A stretch of 64,000 bases of DNA from Bradyrhizobium japonicum USDA 6 (lineage in GTDB: Bacteria; Pseudomonadota; Alphaproteobacteria; Rhizobiales; Xanthobacteraceae): contig NC_017249.1 of the NCBI RefSeq assembly GCF_000284375.1, forward strand, positions 992,001-1,056,000. Direction: 5' to 3'. Below are positions 45,732 to 54,935 of this stretch, one piece after another (position 1 is the first letter of the stretch; each line of letters starts with the position of its first letter). A program made the position numbers and the translations under genes. Below the pieces are notes generated by a model, which saw only the letters and a program-made list of their open reading frames with translations, was not told where the DNA came from and did no database searches.

Positions 45732-46367
45732 CTACCCCAGCTTCAGCCCCGTCGCCGCCTCAAGCTCCGCAATCGCCTGCGCCCCGCTCGTCACCTTGAT
45801 CGTGGTCATGCCCATCTCACGCGCGGGTTTCAGATTGACGCCGAGGTCGTCCAGATAAACGCACTTCTTCGGATCGACCTTCAGCGTCTCGACCATCATC
45901 CTGTAGATGCGCGAGTCGGGCTTGCGCAGGCCGATCTTGGCGGATTCGATGACGTGGTTGAACAGAACCATCACCTCGGCGACGTAGAGCGAGCGCCCGG
46001 TCATGCTGCCGATCGCGTTGGCGGGCAGATTGTTGGTGATGCAGCCGGTCTTGAATTGCGCCTTGATGCGCTTGAGGGCCTCGACCATCTCGGGACGCAG
46101 ATCGCCCTGAAGCAGCGGCAGCACGTCGCGGCCGCGCACCTCTGCGCCGAGCGCGCGCGATTCTTCCGCGAACAGCTTGTCGAAGGTGTCGATATCGACC
46201 TCGGCCCGCTCGAACTTCGCCCAGGCGTTTTCCAGGTGATTGGCGGCGTTGGTGCGCCGGATGATGTCGATGGGCAGGCCGCGCTCGGTCTCGTACCGCG
46301 CGAAGGCCTCGAATGGCGAGCTCGTCAGCACGCCGCCAAAATCAAAGATCACAGCCTCGATCGTCAA
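45732..46367 (-). CDS. HAD-superfamily (subfamily IA) hydrolase
   Basis: 211 residues. Motif I is AVIFDFGGVLTSSP (the nucleophile Asp kept, DxD second Asp replaced by Gly-Gly, as in epoxide-hydrolase-N-domain and dehalogenase-like members), motif II ITNN, motif III KIGLRKPD and motif IV VYLDDLGVNLKPARE. Soluble hydrolase, substrate unknown; similar proteins are fused to ACAD10 in eukaryotes. Convergent with mtnA; not a methionine-salvage phosphatase by sequence. Confidence 0.85.
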   Translation of the reverse strand: MTIEAVIFDFGGVLTSSPFEAFARYETERGLPIDIIRRTNAANHLENAWAKFERAEVDIDTFDKLFAEESRALGAEVRGRDVLPLLQGDLRPEMVEALKRIKAQFKTGCITNNLPANAIGSMTGRSLYVAEVMVLFNHVIESAKIGLRKPDSRIYRMMVETLKVDPKKCVYLDDLGVNLKPAREMGMTTIKVTSGAQAIAELEAATGLKLG

Positions 46368-46475
46368 GATCCCGCCCTCGTCAATTCCTTTCCAAGAGCG
46401 CTAGCATGGGCTATCGGCAAGGGCCAGTCCGAAGCAATCCCGCCGTCACCGATGCCGACGCCAAAGCGTGTTCCC

Positions 46476-47234
46476 ATGAAGAAGCTTGCAACCCTCATCG
46501 CAGCAGCGCTGCTGCTCGCCACGCCCGCACACGCCATCGTCGGTGGCGGCACGCCGCAGGCCGATGGTGTCGCGCGCGCGGTCGTCACCATCGTCGGCTC
46601 GCGTGGCAATTTCTGCACCGGCAGCCTGATCGCCCCGAAGGTCGTGCTGACCGTCGCCCACTGTGTGCAGCCCGGCGCGGATTACAAGATCGTCGATCGC
46701 GGCGCTGACGGTACGCCGCAACTGCTGAACGTGCGCACCGTCGCGATCCATCCCAACTTCAACATGCAGGCGATGCAGGCGCACCGCGCCACCGCGGACG
46801 TTGCATTGCTGCAACTGGAAATTCCACTCAAGGGAAAATCGACGGCGTCAGTCGGCGCGCCGACCATTCCAATCCAGGTCGGCAGCCGCTTCGTCATCGC
46901 CGGTATCGGCGTCACGGTGCGTGGCGACGGCAAGAGCGGCGGCGCGACGCGCGTTGCCGGGCTCGTGGCCACGGGCCAGCCCGGCACGTTCCAGATCCGG
47001 CTGGTCGATCCCGTAACCAACGGTGTTCGCGACGGAATTGGCGCCTGCACCGGCGATTCCGGCGGTCCGGTGTTCGAGGACAAGCCGAACGGTCCGGTGC
47101 TTGTCGGCGTCATCAGCTGGTCCACGGGGCCGAACGGGGCCGCCGGCTGCGGCGGATTGACCGGCGTCACGCCGCTCACGCTCTATCGCGACTGGATTTT
47201 GCAGACCGCGCGGAGCTGGGGTGCGGCGTTATAG
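46476..47234 (+). CDS. Secreted trypsin-like serine protease (S1)
   Basis: 252 residues from ATG 46476. Signal peptide 1-20 (LIAAALLLATPAHA), followed directly by IVGG, the usual mature N-terminus of trypsin-like enzymes, so activation may come from signal cleavage. Triad: His in LTVAHC, Asp in ATADVALLQL, Ser in ACTGDSGGPVF. Full-length single domain with no PDZ, so not DegP-like. Exported protease of unknown target. The motif order is complete. Confidence 0.92.
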   Translation: MKKLATLIAAALLLATPAHAIVGGGTPQADGVARAVVTIVGSRGNFCTGSLIAPKVVLTVAHCVQPGADYKIVDRGADGTPQLLNVRTVAIHPNFNMQAMQAHRATADVALLQLEIPLKGKSTASVGAPTIPIQVGSRFVIAGIGVTVRGDGKSGGATRVAGLVATGQPGTFQIRLVDPVTNGVRDGIGACTGDSGGPVFEDKPNGPVLVGVISWSTGPNGAAGCGGLTGVTPLTLYRDWILQTARSWGAAL

Positions 47235-47360
47235 TTTGACCACGAATTGATCTATGTCATTTTGAAGTGGAAGCGCGATGGGCGACCATGCCCGTCGCGG
47301 AGGAAACGCGCCGTCCGGTCAAGGGCGGCCACAAAAACAAGCAAGGCATAGAAGCAACAA

Positions 47361-48863
47361 ATGAATGTCGCTGTTCGCAGTCACGCCACCACCAAACAGG
47401 TTTCAGAGCACTTCGATGTGCTGATCGTCGGCGCCGGCATCTCCGGCATCGGCAGCGCCTATCACATCGAAAAACAGCTTCCCGGCACGAGCTACGTCAT
47501 CCTGGAAACGCAGGCGACGTTCGGCGGCACCTGGAGCACGCATCGTTATCCCGGCATTCGCTCGGACAGCGATCTCCATACCTTCGGCTACAGCTTCAAG
47601 CCCTGGGTCGGACCGCCGATCGCGACCGCCGAGGAAATCCTCGCTTACATGAACGAGGTGATCGACGACAACGATATCGCCCGGCACATCCGCTACAAGC
47701 ACAGGATCAATTCCGCGAGCTGGTCGAGCGAACAGAATCTCTGGACCATCGAGGCGACGACGACGGACACCGGCGAGGCGAAGACCTTCACCGCCAACTT
47801 CCTGTGGATGTGCCAGGGCTACTACCGCCATTCGGAAGGCTACACGCCGGAATGGAAGGGCATGGACCGCTTCAAGGGCCGCATCGTCCATCCGCAGAGC
47901 TGGCCCGACGATATCGACCTCGCGAACAAGAAGGTCGTCGTGATCGGCTCGGGCGCGACAGCGGCGACGCTGGTGCCGAACATCGCCGACGCCTGCGCGC
48001 ATGTCACCATGCTGCAGCGTTCGCCGACCTATTTCCGGCTTGGCCGCAACGCCATCGAGATCGCCGAAGAGCTGCGCCGGCTTCAGGTCGACGAGGAATG
48101 GATCCACGAGATCGTCCGCCGCAAAATATTGTTCGAGCAGGATGCTTTCACAAAGCTCTGCATCGCCAAGCCGGAGCAGGTGAAAAAGGATCTGATCGAC
48201 CAGATCCGCGCGGTTCTCGGGCCGGACTACGACGTCGAGACGCATTTCACGCCGACCTACCGGCCGTGGCGACAGCGCATTGCCTTTGTGCCCGATGCCG
48301 ATCTGTTCAAGGGCATCGCCAGCGGCAAGGCCTCCGTCGTCACCGACGAGATAGAGTGTTTCGTCGAGAACGGTATCCAGCTCAAGTCCGGCAAGCTGCT
48401 CGAGGCCGATATCGTCGTCACCGCGACCGGCTTCAATCTCGCCGCGCTCGGCGACATCGCCTTCGAGATCGACGGCAAGCCGCTCGCCTTCGGCGACACC
48501 GTGACCTATCGCGGCATGATGTTCACGGGCGTGCCGAATATGGTCTGGGTGTTCGGCTATTTCCGCGCGAGCTGGACGCTGCGCGTCGACCTCGTTGCCG
48601 ATTTTGTCTGCCGGCTGCTCGGCCATATGAAGGCCAAGGGCACGAAGAAAGTCGAGGTCAGGCTGCGGCCTGAGGACCACAACATGCCGATCCTGCCCTG
48701 GATCGATCCGGAAAACTTCAATCCCGGCTACATCATGCGCAACATGGACCTGCTGCCCAAGCGCGGCGACAAGCCGGAATGGCAGCACAGCCAGGATTAC
48801 TGGACCGAGAAGGACGAGATCCCGAAGACGGATCTGGACGACGGGGCGTTTGTTTACGGATGA
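47361..48863 (+). CDS. Flavin-containing (Baeyer-Villiger type) monooxygenase
   Basis: 500 residues. FAD-binding GAGISGIGSAYHIE, the FGGTWSTHRYPGIRSDSD stretch, the Baeyer-Villiger fingerprint FKGRIVHPQSWPDD (FxGxxxHxxxWP), NADPH-binding VIGSGATAATL and ATGFNLAALGDI. It inserts oxygen into ketones or oxidises heteroatoms using NADPH. No alcohol dehydrogenase or esterase partner is next to it, so the substrate is open. Stands alone between the protease and a repeat. Confidence 0.92.
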   Translation: MNVAVRSHATTKQVSEHFDVLIVGAGISGIGSAYHIEKQLPGTSYVILETQATFGGTWSTHRYPGIRSDSDLHTFGYSFKPWVGPPIATAEEILAYMNEVIDDNDIARHIRYKHRINSASWSSEQNLWTIEATTTDTGEAKTFTANFLWMCQGYYRHSEGYTPEWKGMDRFKGRIVHPQSWPDDIDLANKKVVVIGSGATAATLVPNIADACAHVTMLQRSPTYFRLGRNAIEIAEELRRLQVDEEWIHEIVRRKILFEQDAFTKLCIAKPEQVKKDLIDQIRAVLGPDYDVETHFTPTYRPWRQRIAFVPDADLFKGIASGKASVVTDEIECFVENGIQLKSGKLLEADIVVTATGFNLAALGDIAFEIDGKPLAFGDTVTYRGMMFTGVPNMVWVFGYFRASWTLRVDLVADFVCRLLGHMKAKGTKKVEVRLRPEDHNMPILPWIDPENFNPGYIMRNMDLLPKRGDKPEWQHSQDYWTEKDEIPKTDLDDGAFVYG

Positions 48864-48910
48864 GGGAGTCGTTGGTGTGGGGGGTGGCTGCGATCACCAC
48901 ACACCCTCCT

Positions 48911-49056
48911 GTCGTCCCGGGGCGCGCGTAGCGCGAGCCCGGGACCCATACTCCCAGGCGGTGGTTGTCCGGTAAGCTGGCAACTCCGAGTCTTCGCCAA
49001 ATATCTCCCTGTGGCTAGTGGGTCCCGGGCTCGCGCTACGCGCGCCCCGGGACGGC
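48911..49056. repeat. Intergenic repeat, family A, copy 3
   Basis: GTCGTCCCGGGGCGCGCGTAG at the left and CTACGCGCGCCCCGGGAC at the right are inverted arms, with GCGAGCCCGGGACCCA and its complement inside. Lies between the convergent monooxygenase and response-regulator genes. Confidence 0.82.
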
Positions 49057-49099
49057 ACCGCTGGTTGGCGAATGGCGTACCAACTCAACAACAGGGCGC

Positions 49100-50026
49100 T
49101 CACGAATTCCTTCTTGTCGCATTCGTTGCAATCGCCGCCGCCGCGGTGCGGTTCTCCACGCCGAGCTTGGCGTAGATCTGCTCCAGGTGCTTGTCGACGG
49201 TGCGCGGGCTCAAGCCCAGGATCTGCGCGATGTCGCGGTTGGTCTTGCCCTTGCTGAGCCACGCCAGCACTTCGCCCTCGCGGGTGGTGAGGCCGAGCTC
49301 GCTGGTGAATTCGGGCGGCAGCGCAGTGCCGGACTCCTTGGACAGCCGCAGCAGGAATTCGTTCGGCGCGGTTTCGCCCATGTAGTAGAGCCGCAGTTGC
49401 GGATTGTCGGGCAGGGGAGCTGCCTGCGACTTCGAGCTGCCCTTGTCTTTCGCTTGCTCCAGCCATTGCAGGAGCGATGGCGGCAGGACGAAGTCGTCGG
49501 CCTGCGCGCCATGATGATCGGCCAGCAGTTTTTGCGCCTGCGGGGTGGCCCAGAGCACGTGGCCCTGGCGGTTGACCGCGAACAGGAAGCGGCCGGAGAC
49601 GTCGAGCGCGGCGCGCGCGCTCTGGGTCAGGCGGGCGTTGCCGAGATGGACGCGGATGCGCGCCAGCATCTCTTCGATCACAATCGGTTTTGTCACGTAG
49701 TCGACGCCGCCGGCCTCCAGCCCACGCACGATGTGCTCGGTCTCCGCAAGGCCCGTCATGAAGATCACGGGCACGTTGGCAACGCCCGCATCGCGCTTGA
49801 GCCGGCGGCAGGTCTCGAATCCGTCCATGCCGGGCATCACGGCGTCCAGCAGCACGATGTCGGGCGTGATCTGGTCGACGATGCGCATCGCGGCCGCGCC
49901 GTCGAGCGCCACCATCACCGTCATCCCGGCGCCGTCGAGCGCGTCGGTCAGGAGCCGCAGCGTCTCCGGGGAGTCATCGACAACGAGCGCGACATCGCGC
50001 TTCCTCGACTCAATGCTCATGCGCAT
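49100..50026 (-). CDS. LuxR-type response regulator paired with the NCS1-kinase
   Basis: 308 residues from ATG 50026 (ATG 50020 also possible). Receiver domain 12-130: VVDDSPET, phospho-Asp61 in IVLLDAVMPGMDG, Lys in YVTKPIV. A PAS-like middle (about 142-230), then a LuxR/FixJ helix-turn-helix (about 235-300): LTTREGEVLAWLSKGKTN and ILGLSPRTVDKHLEQIYAKL. The start overlaps the end of the kinase gene by 11-17 bases, so they are translationally coupled. Likely activator of the divergent amide-uptake operon; that link is inferred from position. Confidence 0.92.
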   Translation of the reverse strand: MRMSIESRKRDVALVVDDSPETLRLLTDALDGAGMTVMVALDGAAAMRIVDQITPDIVLLDAVMPGMDGFETCRRLKRDAGVANVPVIFMTGLAETEHIVRGLEAGGVDYVTKPIVIEEMLARIRVHLGNARLTQSARAALDVSGRFLFAVNRQGHVLWATPQAQKLLADHHGAQADDFVLPPSLLQWLEQAKDKGSSKSQAAPLPDNPQLRLYYMGETAPNEFLLRLSKESGTALPPEFTSELGLTTREGEVLAWLSKGKTNRDIAQILGLSPRTVDKHLEQIYAKLGVENRTAAAAIATNATRRNS

Positions 50027-53000
50027 GCAACGTCTTCAATGTGGCCATGTACCGGTCGAGATCGAAGCGGTCGACCAGCGACCGCATTTCCGCGACGAAG
50101 TCGGCATGCTCGGGGTGCTCGCTGCCGATCTCGTCCAGCTTCAACTGGATGCCCTTGACGTAGCCGATCTGGCCGAGCCCCATCAGCGCCTCGATGTGCC
50201 GCACCGGTGGCCTTGATCCGCTCTCGGGCCGCCAGAACGGCACCGCGATCTGGTCCGAGCCGTACTGCCATTCGATCTTCAGGAGCTGGCGGATCGTCTC
50301 CAGCAGCCGGGGAATGTCGATCGGCTTCATCAGATAGCCGTCGTGGAAGGGCTGCGCCAGCGGCGTGCCGTGAGCCTCCAGGGCGCTCGCCGACACCATC
50401 AGGATGCGCGCCTGGTGATGGCCGCTCTTGCGCAAGGCCTCCGCGACGGCCCAGCCGTCCATGGTGGGCATCGAGATGTCGAGCAGGAACAGGTCGGGCC
50501 GGCAATGCTGTGCCAGCGCGAGGCATCCTGGCCCGTCGGGTGCGCTGAGCAGGATGAAGCCGAGCGGCGCCAGCACCTCGCGCAGGAGGTCGCGATGCAC
50601 GGGGTCGTCGTCGGTGATGAGGATGGTCTTGCGTGCGCCCCGATAGCCGGAGACCGGCGCCTCCACCGGCGCGATGCGCAGCGGATTGGCGACTTCCGAC
50701 AGCAGGATCTTGACCTTGAAGGTACTCCCGGCGCCAACCGTGCTCAGGACCTTGATGTCGCCGCCCATGACGCCGGCGAGCAGCCGGCTGATGGTCAGGC
50801 CCAGCCCGGTGCCGGTCTGCGGCTGCGAGACGCCGAGCGCGCCACGCTCGAAGGGCGCAAAGATGCGTTCGAGGTCGTCGCCCTGGATGCCGGGGCCGGT
50901 GTCGATCACTTCGAACTCGGCAACGGGGCTGCGATAGTGCACGACGAACTGCACGCTGCCGGTCTGGGTGAACTTGATCGCGTTGGAGAGCAGATTGATC
51001 AGCACCTGGCGCAGCCGCTTCTCGTCGGCGTAGACCACGACCGGCAAATGCGCGGGCCGCCTGAACACGAAGTCGATGCCCTTGGCGGCCGCCTGGAGAC
51101 GGAACATGCCGACCAGCTGGTCGAGGAAATCGCTCAGCCGCACCTCGTCGCGCGACAGATACAGCCGCCCCGCCTCGATCTTGGAAATATCCAGAATGCC
51201 ATCGATCAGGCCGGAGAGGTGATCGGCGCTGCGACGGACGACGCGGACTTGGTCGCGCGGCTTGGTGCTGAGCGTTGCGTCCTGTTCCAGGAGCTGGGCA
51301 TAGCCGCTGATCGCGTTCAGCGGCGAGCGCAACTCGTGGCTCAGCCCCACCACGTAGCGGCTCTTGGCGAGGTTGGCGGATTCGGCGACCTCCTTGGCGC
51401 GCTGAAGCTCGGCGTCGGTGCGCTTGTGCGCGTCGATCTCCTGGATCAGCAGCGTCGTCTGCCGCCGCGTCTCGGCCTCGGCGGCGCGGCGGCTCTGCTG
51501 CGCCAGCACGAACAGCCAGGCCACCACGCCGATGATGATGCTGAGCGAGAAGAACACCTTCCAGAGCACGTTCGAGACGAGCAAATTCTCGCCGGGCACG
51601 CTCGCCGAGGTCTGGAGATAGATCAGTCCCAGCACCAGCGCGACGAGGCCGGCGGAGACCACGAACACCCCGACATAGTGGCCGAACTGCGAGTTGATCC
51701 GCTGATAGATCGGCTGCGGCAAGATCCTGCCGAGCGCTTCGGCGAACTGCACCTGCGCGCGCGCATGCGGTTTGCAGAGGTCGTGGCAGCGTGCATCGAG
51801 CGAGCAGCACAGCGAGCAGATCGGGCCGGCATAAGCGGGGCAGGACGTCGTGTCCTCCGGCTCGAAGCTGTGCTCGCAGATACAGCACTGGATCGACTCG
51901 ATATTGGCCCAGCTCTTCTTCGGTTTGCGCGCGATGTAGTACTTTCCGTCGGTGAGCCAGGCGATGACGGGCGCGGTGACGAACGCGACCGTCAGCGCGA
52001 CGAAGGCGGCGAGCGCCTTCATGGTCGGGCCGAACAGGCCGTAAAACGCCGCGATCGAGACGATGGTCGCGATCGTCATGGCGCCGACACCGACCGGATT
52101 GATGTCGTAGAGATGGGCGCGCTTGAACTCCATCTGCGGCGGGCGCAGGCCGAGCGGCTTGTTGACGACGAGATCGGCGACGAGCGCGCCGACCCAGGCG
52201 ATCGCGACATTGGAATAGAGCGCCAGCGTCTGCTCCAGCGCCTTGTAGACGCCGATCTCCATCAACAGCAGCGCCACCGTCACGTTGAACACCAGCCAGA
52301 CCACCCGGCCGGGGTGGCTGTGCGTCAGACGCGAGAAGAAGTTCGACCAGGCGATCGAGCCGGCATAGGCATTGGTGACGTTGATCTTGAGCTGCGACAG
52401 GATCACGAACGTGCCGGTGAGCGCCAGCGCCAGGTCCGGTTGCGACAGCACGTAGCGAAACGCTTCGAGATACATGTGCGCGGGCTCGGCCGCCAGCTCG
52501 CCCGAGAGGCCGTGGCTCAGCGCAAAGAAGGCGAGAAAGGAGCCCAGCAACAATTTCAGTGCGCCGAAGATGATCCAGCCCGGGCCCGCGATCAGCAGGG
52601 CGATCCACCACGACGTCCGCGACGTGCGGCGATCGCGCGGCAGAAACCGGAGGAAGTCGACCTGCTCGCCGATCTGCGCCACCAGCGAGAACACCACGGA
52701 GGATGCGACACCGAACAGCAGCAGATCGAAATGCCCGCTCGGGTCGCCATGCTCGCCGGCGAACTTGCGCCACTCCGTGAACGAGTAGGGGTTGGCCCAG
52801 GCGATCGCGGCAAAGGGCAGGATGTGCAGGATGATCCAGATCGGCTGCGTCCAGAGCTGGAAGCGGCTGATCAGCGTGATGCCGTAGGTCACGAGCGGAA
52901 TGATCGCGACCGCGCTGATGAGATAGCCGATCGGGCGCGGAATGCCGAAGCACATCTCCAGCGCCGTTGCCAGGATCACCGCCTCGATGGCGAAGAAGAT

Positions 53001-53381
53001 GAAGGTGAAGGAGGCGTAGATCAGCGACGTGACGGTCGAGCCGATATAGCCGAAGCCGGCGCCGCGGGTGAGCAGGTCAATGTCGATGCCGCATTTGGCT
53101 GCGTAATAGGCAATCGGTACGCCGCAGAAGAAGATGATGGTGGAGACGACGAGGATCGCGGCGCTCGCGTTGGTGACGCCGTAGTTCAGCGTGATGGTGC
53201 CGCCGATCGCTTCCAGCGCCAGAAAGGAGATGGCGCCGAGTGCAGTGTTGGCGACACGGGCGGCAGACCAGCGGCGCGCGCTCTTGGCGGTGAAGCGCAG
53301 CGCGTAGTCTTCCAGCGTCTGATTGGCGACCCACTGGTTGTACTGGCGCCTGACGCGGTCTATTCGCTGCCGCCCTGCCAC
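50010..53381 (-). CDS. Hybrid histidine kinase with N-terminal NCS1-type transporter domain
   Basis: 1123 residues, GTG start. 1-480: about 12 membrane segments of an NCS1 nucleobase/allantoin-type permease, starting with the family-like LEDYALRFTAKSARRWS and VANTALGAISFLALEAIGG. 499-536: nine cysteines (CCICEHSF, SCPAYAGPICSLCCSL, CHDLC), a likely zinc or redox module. Two more membrane segments (570-625), coiled coil, HisKA with His682 (GLSHELRSPLNAISGY), HATPase (NLLSNAIKF, DTGPGIQG, TGLGLTI), receiver with Asp968 (LFLLDISMPTMDG) and an 85-residue tail. Similar in principle to SLC5-kinase CbrA, but with a different transporter family. Divergent from urtA by 170 bases. Confidence 0.85.
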   Translation of the reverse strand: MAGRQRIDRVRRQYNQWVANQTLEDYALRFTAKSARRWSAARVANTALGAISFLALEAIGGTITLNYGVTNASAAILVVSTIIFFCGVPIAYYAAKCGIDIDLLTRGAGFGYIGSTVTSLIYASFTFIFFAIEAVILATALEMCFGIPRPIGYLISAVAIIPLVTYGITLISRFQLWTQPIWIILHILPFAAIAWANPYSFTEWRKFAGEHGDPSGHFDLLLFGVASSVVFSLVAQIGEQVDFLRFLPRDRRTSRTSWWIALLIAGPGWIIFGALKLLLGSFLAFFALSHGLSGELAAEPAHMYLEAFRYVLSQPDLALALTGTFVILSQLKINVTNAYAGSIAWSNFFSRLTHSHPGRVVWLVFNVTVALLLMEIGVYKALEQTLALYSNVAIAWVGALVADLVVNKPLGLRPPQMEFKRAHLYDINPVGVGAMTIATIVSIAAFYGLFGPTMKALAAFVALTVAFVTAPVIAWLTDGKYYIARKPKKSWANIESIQCCICEHSFEPEDTTSCPAYAGPICSLCCSLDARCHDLCKPHARAQVQFAEALGRILPQPIYQRINSQFGHYVGVFVVSAGLVALVLGLIYLQTSASVPGENLLVSNVLWKVFFSLSIIIGVVAWLFVLAQQSRRAAEAETRRQTTLLIQEIDAHKRTDAELQRAKEVAESANLAKSRYVVGLSHELRSPLNAISGYAQLLEQDATLSTKPRDQVRVVRRSADHLSGLIDGILDISKIEAGRLYLSRDEVRLSDFLDQLVGMFRLQAAAKGIDFVFRRPAHLPVVVYADEKRLRQVLINLLSNAIKFTQTGSVQFVVHYRSPVAEFEVIDTGPGIQGDDLERIFAPFERGALGVSQPQTGTGLGLTISRLLAGVMGGDIKVLSTVGAGSTFKVKILLSEVANPLRIAPVEAPVSGYRGARKTILITDDDPVHRDLLREVLAPLGFILLSAPDGPGCLALAQHCRPDLFLLDISMPTMDGWAVAEALRKSGHHQARILMVSASALEAHGTPLAQPFHDGYLMKPIDIPRLLETIRQLLKIEWQYGSDQIAVPFWRPESGSRPPVRHIEALMGLGQIGYVKGIQLKLDEIGSEHPEHADFVAEMRSLVDRFDLDRYMATLKTLHAHEH

Positions 53382-53462
53382 TCGTTACCCCACTTCCGAT
53401 ACGGACCCGGAGCTCTCGCAATTTCCGTACCAGAAGCCTACGTCGGTATTTTGCGGTGCAGT

Positions 53463-53480
53463 ATACGCGATCTTGCGTAT
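53463..53480. promoter_or_regulatory. Candidate response-regulator site before urtA
   Basis: Dyad ATACGC-N6-GCGTAT, centred 80 bases upstream of the urtA ATG and about 90 bases from the kinase start, in the divergent gap. LuxR/FixJ-type sites are often such interrupted dyads. Not tested against known sites. Confidence 0.4.
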
Positions 53481-53551
53481 GCTTGCGCTGCACAAATTCG
53501 AGCCATCCTCACGGCACCAATCGCGTGTCCTCGAACAAAAGTGGGGTGCTC

Positions 53552-54811
53552 ATGTCAGACGAAGCAAACAAGGGCCTGTTGTCGCCGCTCCGGCGTAAAC
53601 TATTGATGGGAATGGCCGCCGTGCCGGCCATCACGATGCTGCCGCGGGCGTCTTTTGCGCAGGCTCCTGCGACCTCGGCGGTCAACACCACGGGCCTCGC
53701 GGTCACCGACACCGAGGTGACGGTCGGCATCCTGCACTCGGCGACCGGCACCATGGCCATCTCCGAGACCGGCTCGATCGAGGCCGAAAAGCTCGCCATC
53801 GAGCAGATCAACGCCATGGGCGGCGTGCTCGGGCGCAAGATCAAGTTCATCCAGGAAGACGGCGCCAGCGACTGGCCGACCTTCGCGGAGAAGGCCAAGA
53901 AGCTGCTCGTCAACGACAAGGTCGCGGCGATCATGGGCTGCTGGACCTCGGCCTCCCGCAAGGCGGTGCTGCCGGTCATGGAGCAGTACAACGGCATGCT
54001 CTATTACCCGACCTTCTATGAAGGCCTCGAGCAGTCCAAGAACGTGATCTACACCGGCCAGGAGGCGACCCAGCAGATTCTCGCCGGCCTGAACTGGATC
54101 GCCAAGGAAAAGGGCGCCAAGTCGTTCTTCTTCATCGGCTCCGACTACATCTGGCCGCGCACCTCGAACAAGATCGCGCGCAAGCACGTCGAGAACGTGC
54201 TGAAGGGCAAGGTCGTCGGCGAGGAGTATTATCCGCTTGGCAACACCCAGTTCAACTCGGTCATCAACAAGATCAAGCTGACCAAGCCCGACGTGATCTT
54301 CACCGACGTCGTCGGCGGCTCGAACGTCGCGTTCTACAAGCAGCTCAAGGCCGCCGGCATCGACCTTTCCAAGCAGGCGTTGCTGACGATCTCGGTGACC
54401 GAGGACGAAATCGACGGCATCGGCGGCGAGAACATCGCGGGCGCCTATGCCTGCATGAAGTACTTCCAGTCGCTCGACAATCCGAACAACAAGGGCTTCG
54501 TGCCCGCGTTCAAGAAGATGTGGGGCGAGAAGACCGTGATCGGAGACGTCACCCAGGCTGCCTATCTCGGCCCGTGGCTGTGGAAGTTAACGGTGGAGAA
54601 GGCGGGCTCGTTCGACGTCGACAAGATCGCGGCGGCCTCGCCCGGCGTCGAGTTCAAGGGTGCGCCGGAAGGCTATGTCCGCATCCACGAGAACCATCAC
54701 CTCTGGTCGAAGACCCGGGTGGGACGCGCCAAGCTCGATGGTCAGTTCGAGCTGATCTACGAGACCGCCGATCTCGTCGAGCCGGATCCGTTCCCCAAGG
54801 GCTATCAGTAA
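53552..54811 (+). CDS. urtA: Urea/short-chain amide ABC transporter substrate-binding protein
   Basis: 419 residues from ATG 53552. The signal sequence contains Arg-Arg (SPLRRKLLMGMAAVPAITML), a possible Tat substrate; cleavage near ASFA. Periplasmic binding protein type I (LIV-like): VGILHSATGTMAISETGSIE, MGCWTSASRKAVLPVMEQYN, the LLYYPTFYEGLEQS-like hinge, and FIGSDYIWPRTSN. This pattern is shared by UrtA and by FmdD, the amide/urea binding protein of Methylophilus. AmiC of Pseudomonas is a relative. The formamidase and amidase downstream favour short amides as well as urea. Confidence 0.9.
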   Translation: MSDEANKGLLSPLRRKLLMGMAAVPAITMLPRASFAQAPATSAVNTTGLAVTDTEVTVGILHSATGTMAISETGSIEAEKLAIEQINAMGGVLGRKIKFIQEDGASDWPTFAEKAKKLLVNDKVAAIMGCWTSASRKAVLPVMEQYNGMLYYPTFYEGLEQSKNVIYTGQEATQQILAGLNWIAKEKGAKSFFFIGSDYIWPRTSNKIARKHVENVLKGKVVGEEYYPLGNTQFNSVINKIKLTKPDVIFTDVVGGSNVAFYKQLKAAGIDLSKQALLTISVTEDEIDGIGGENIAGAYACMKYFQSLDNPNNKGFVPAFKKMWGEKTVIGDVTQAAYLGPWLWKLTVEKAGSFDVDKIAAASPGVEFKGAPEGYVRIHENHHLWSKTRVGRAKLDGQFELIYETADLVEPDPFPKGYQ

Positions 54812-54850
54812 GTCGCGGCATCAGTCGCGCTTTCTCCCAAGCCTCTCCCT

Positions 54851-54910
54851 GGCGTGGACAGCAAATCCACGCCCAAGACCCCCGCGTCGCGAACCTGCTC
54901 GCGACGCGGG
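54851..54910 (+). promoter_or_regulatory. Two hairpins between urtA and urtB
   Basis: Hairpin 1: GGCGTGGA / TCCACGCC, 7-base loop (54851-54873). Hairpin 2: CCCGCGTCGCGA / TCGCGACGCGGG, perfect 12-bp stem with 6-base loop (54881-54910). No T-run follows. Likely a processing or partial-termination structure that keeps binding-protein mRNA above permease mRNA. Confidence 0.7.
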
Positions 54911-54935
54911 ACCTTACCCCTGACGGAGAACATCG

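Noticed and set aside
45732..46367. HAD gene as a methionine-salvage phosphatase (mtnC/mtnX)
   Set aside because: It is convergent with mtnA, has the DFGGV dehalogenase/epoxide-hydrolase-N type motif I, and lacks enolase-phosphatase features.
47403..48788. A 461-codon minus-strand frame opposite the monooxygenase
   Set aside because: Antisense shadow; the plus strand carries FAD, NADPH and Baeyer-Villiger motifs.
50343..53606. A 1087-codon open frame on the plus strand opposite the NCS1-kinase
   Set aside because: Long only because of GC bias. The translation is Arg/Glu/Gln-rich low-complexity, whereas the minus strand has full transporter, kinase and receiver motifs.
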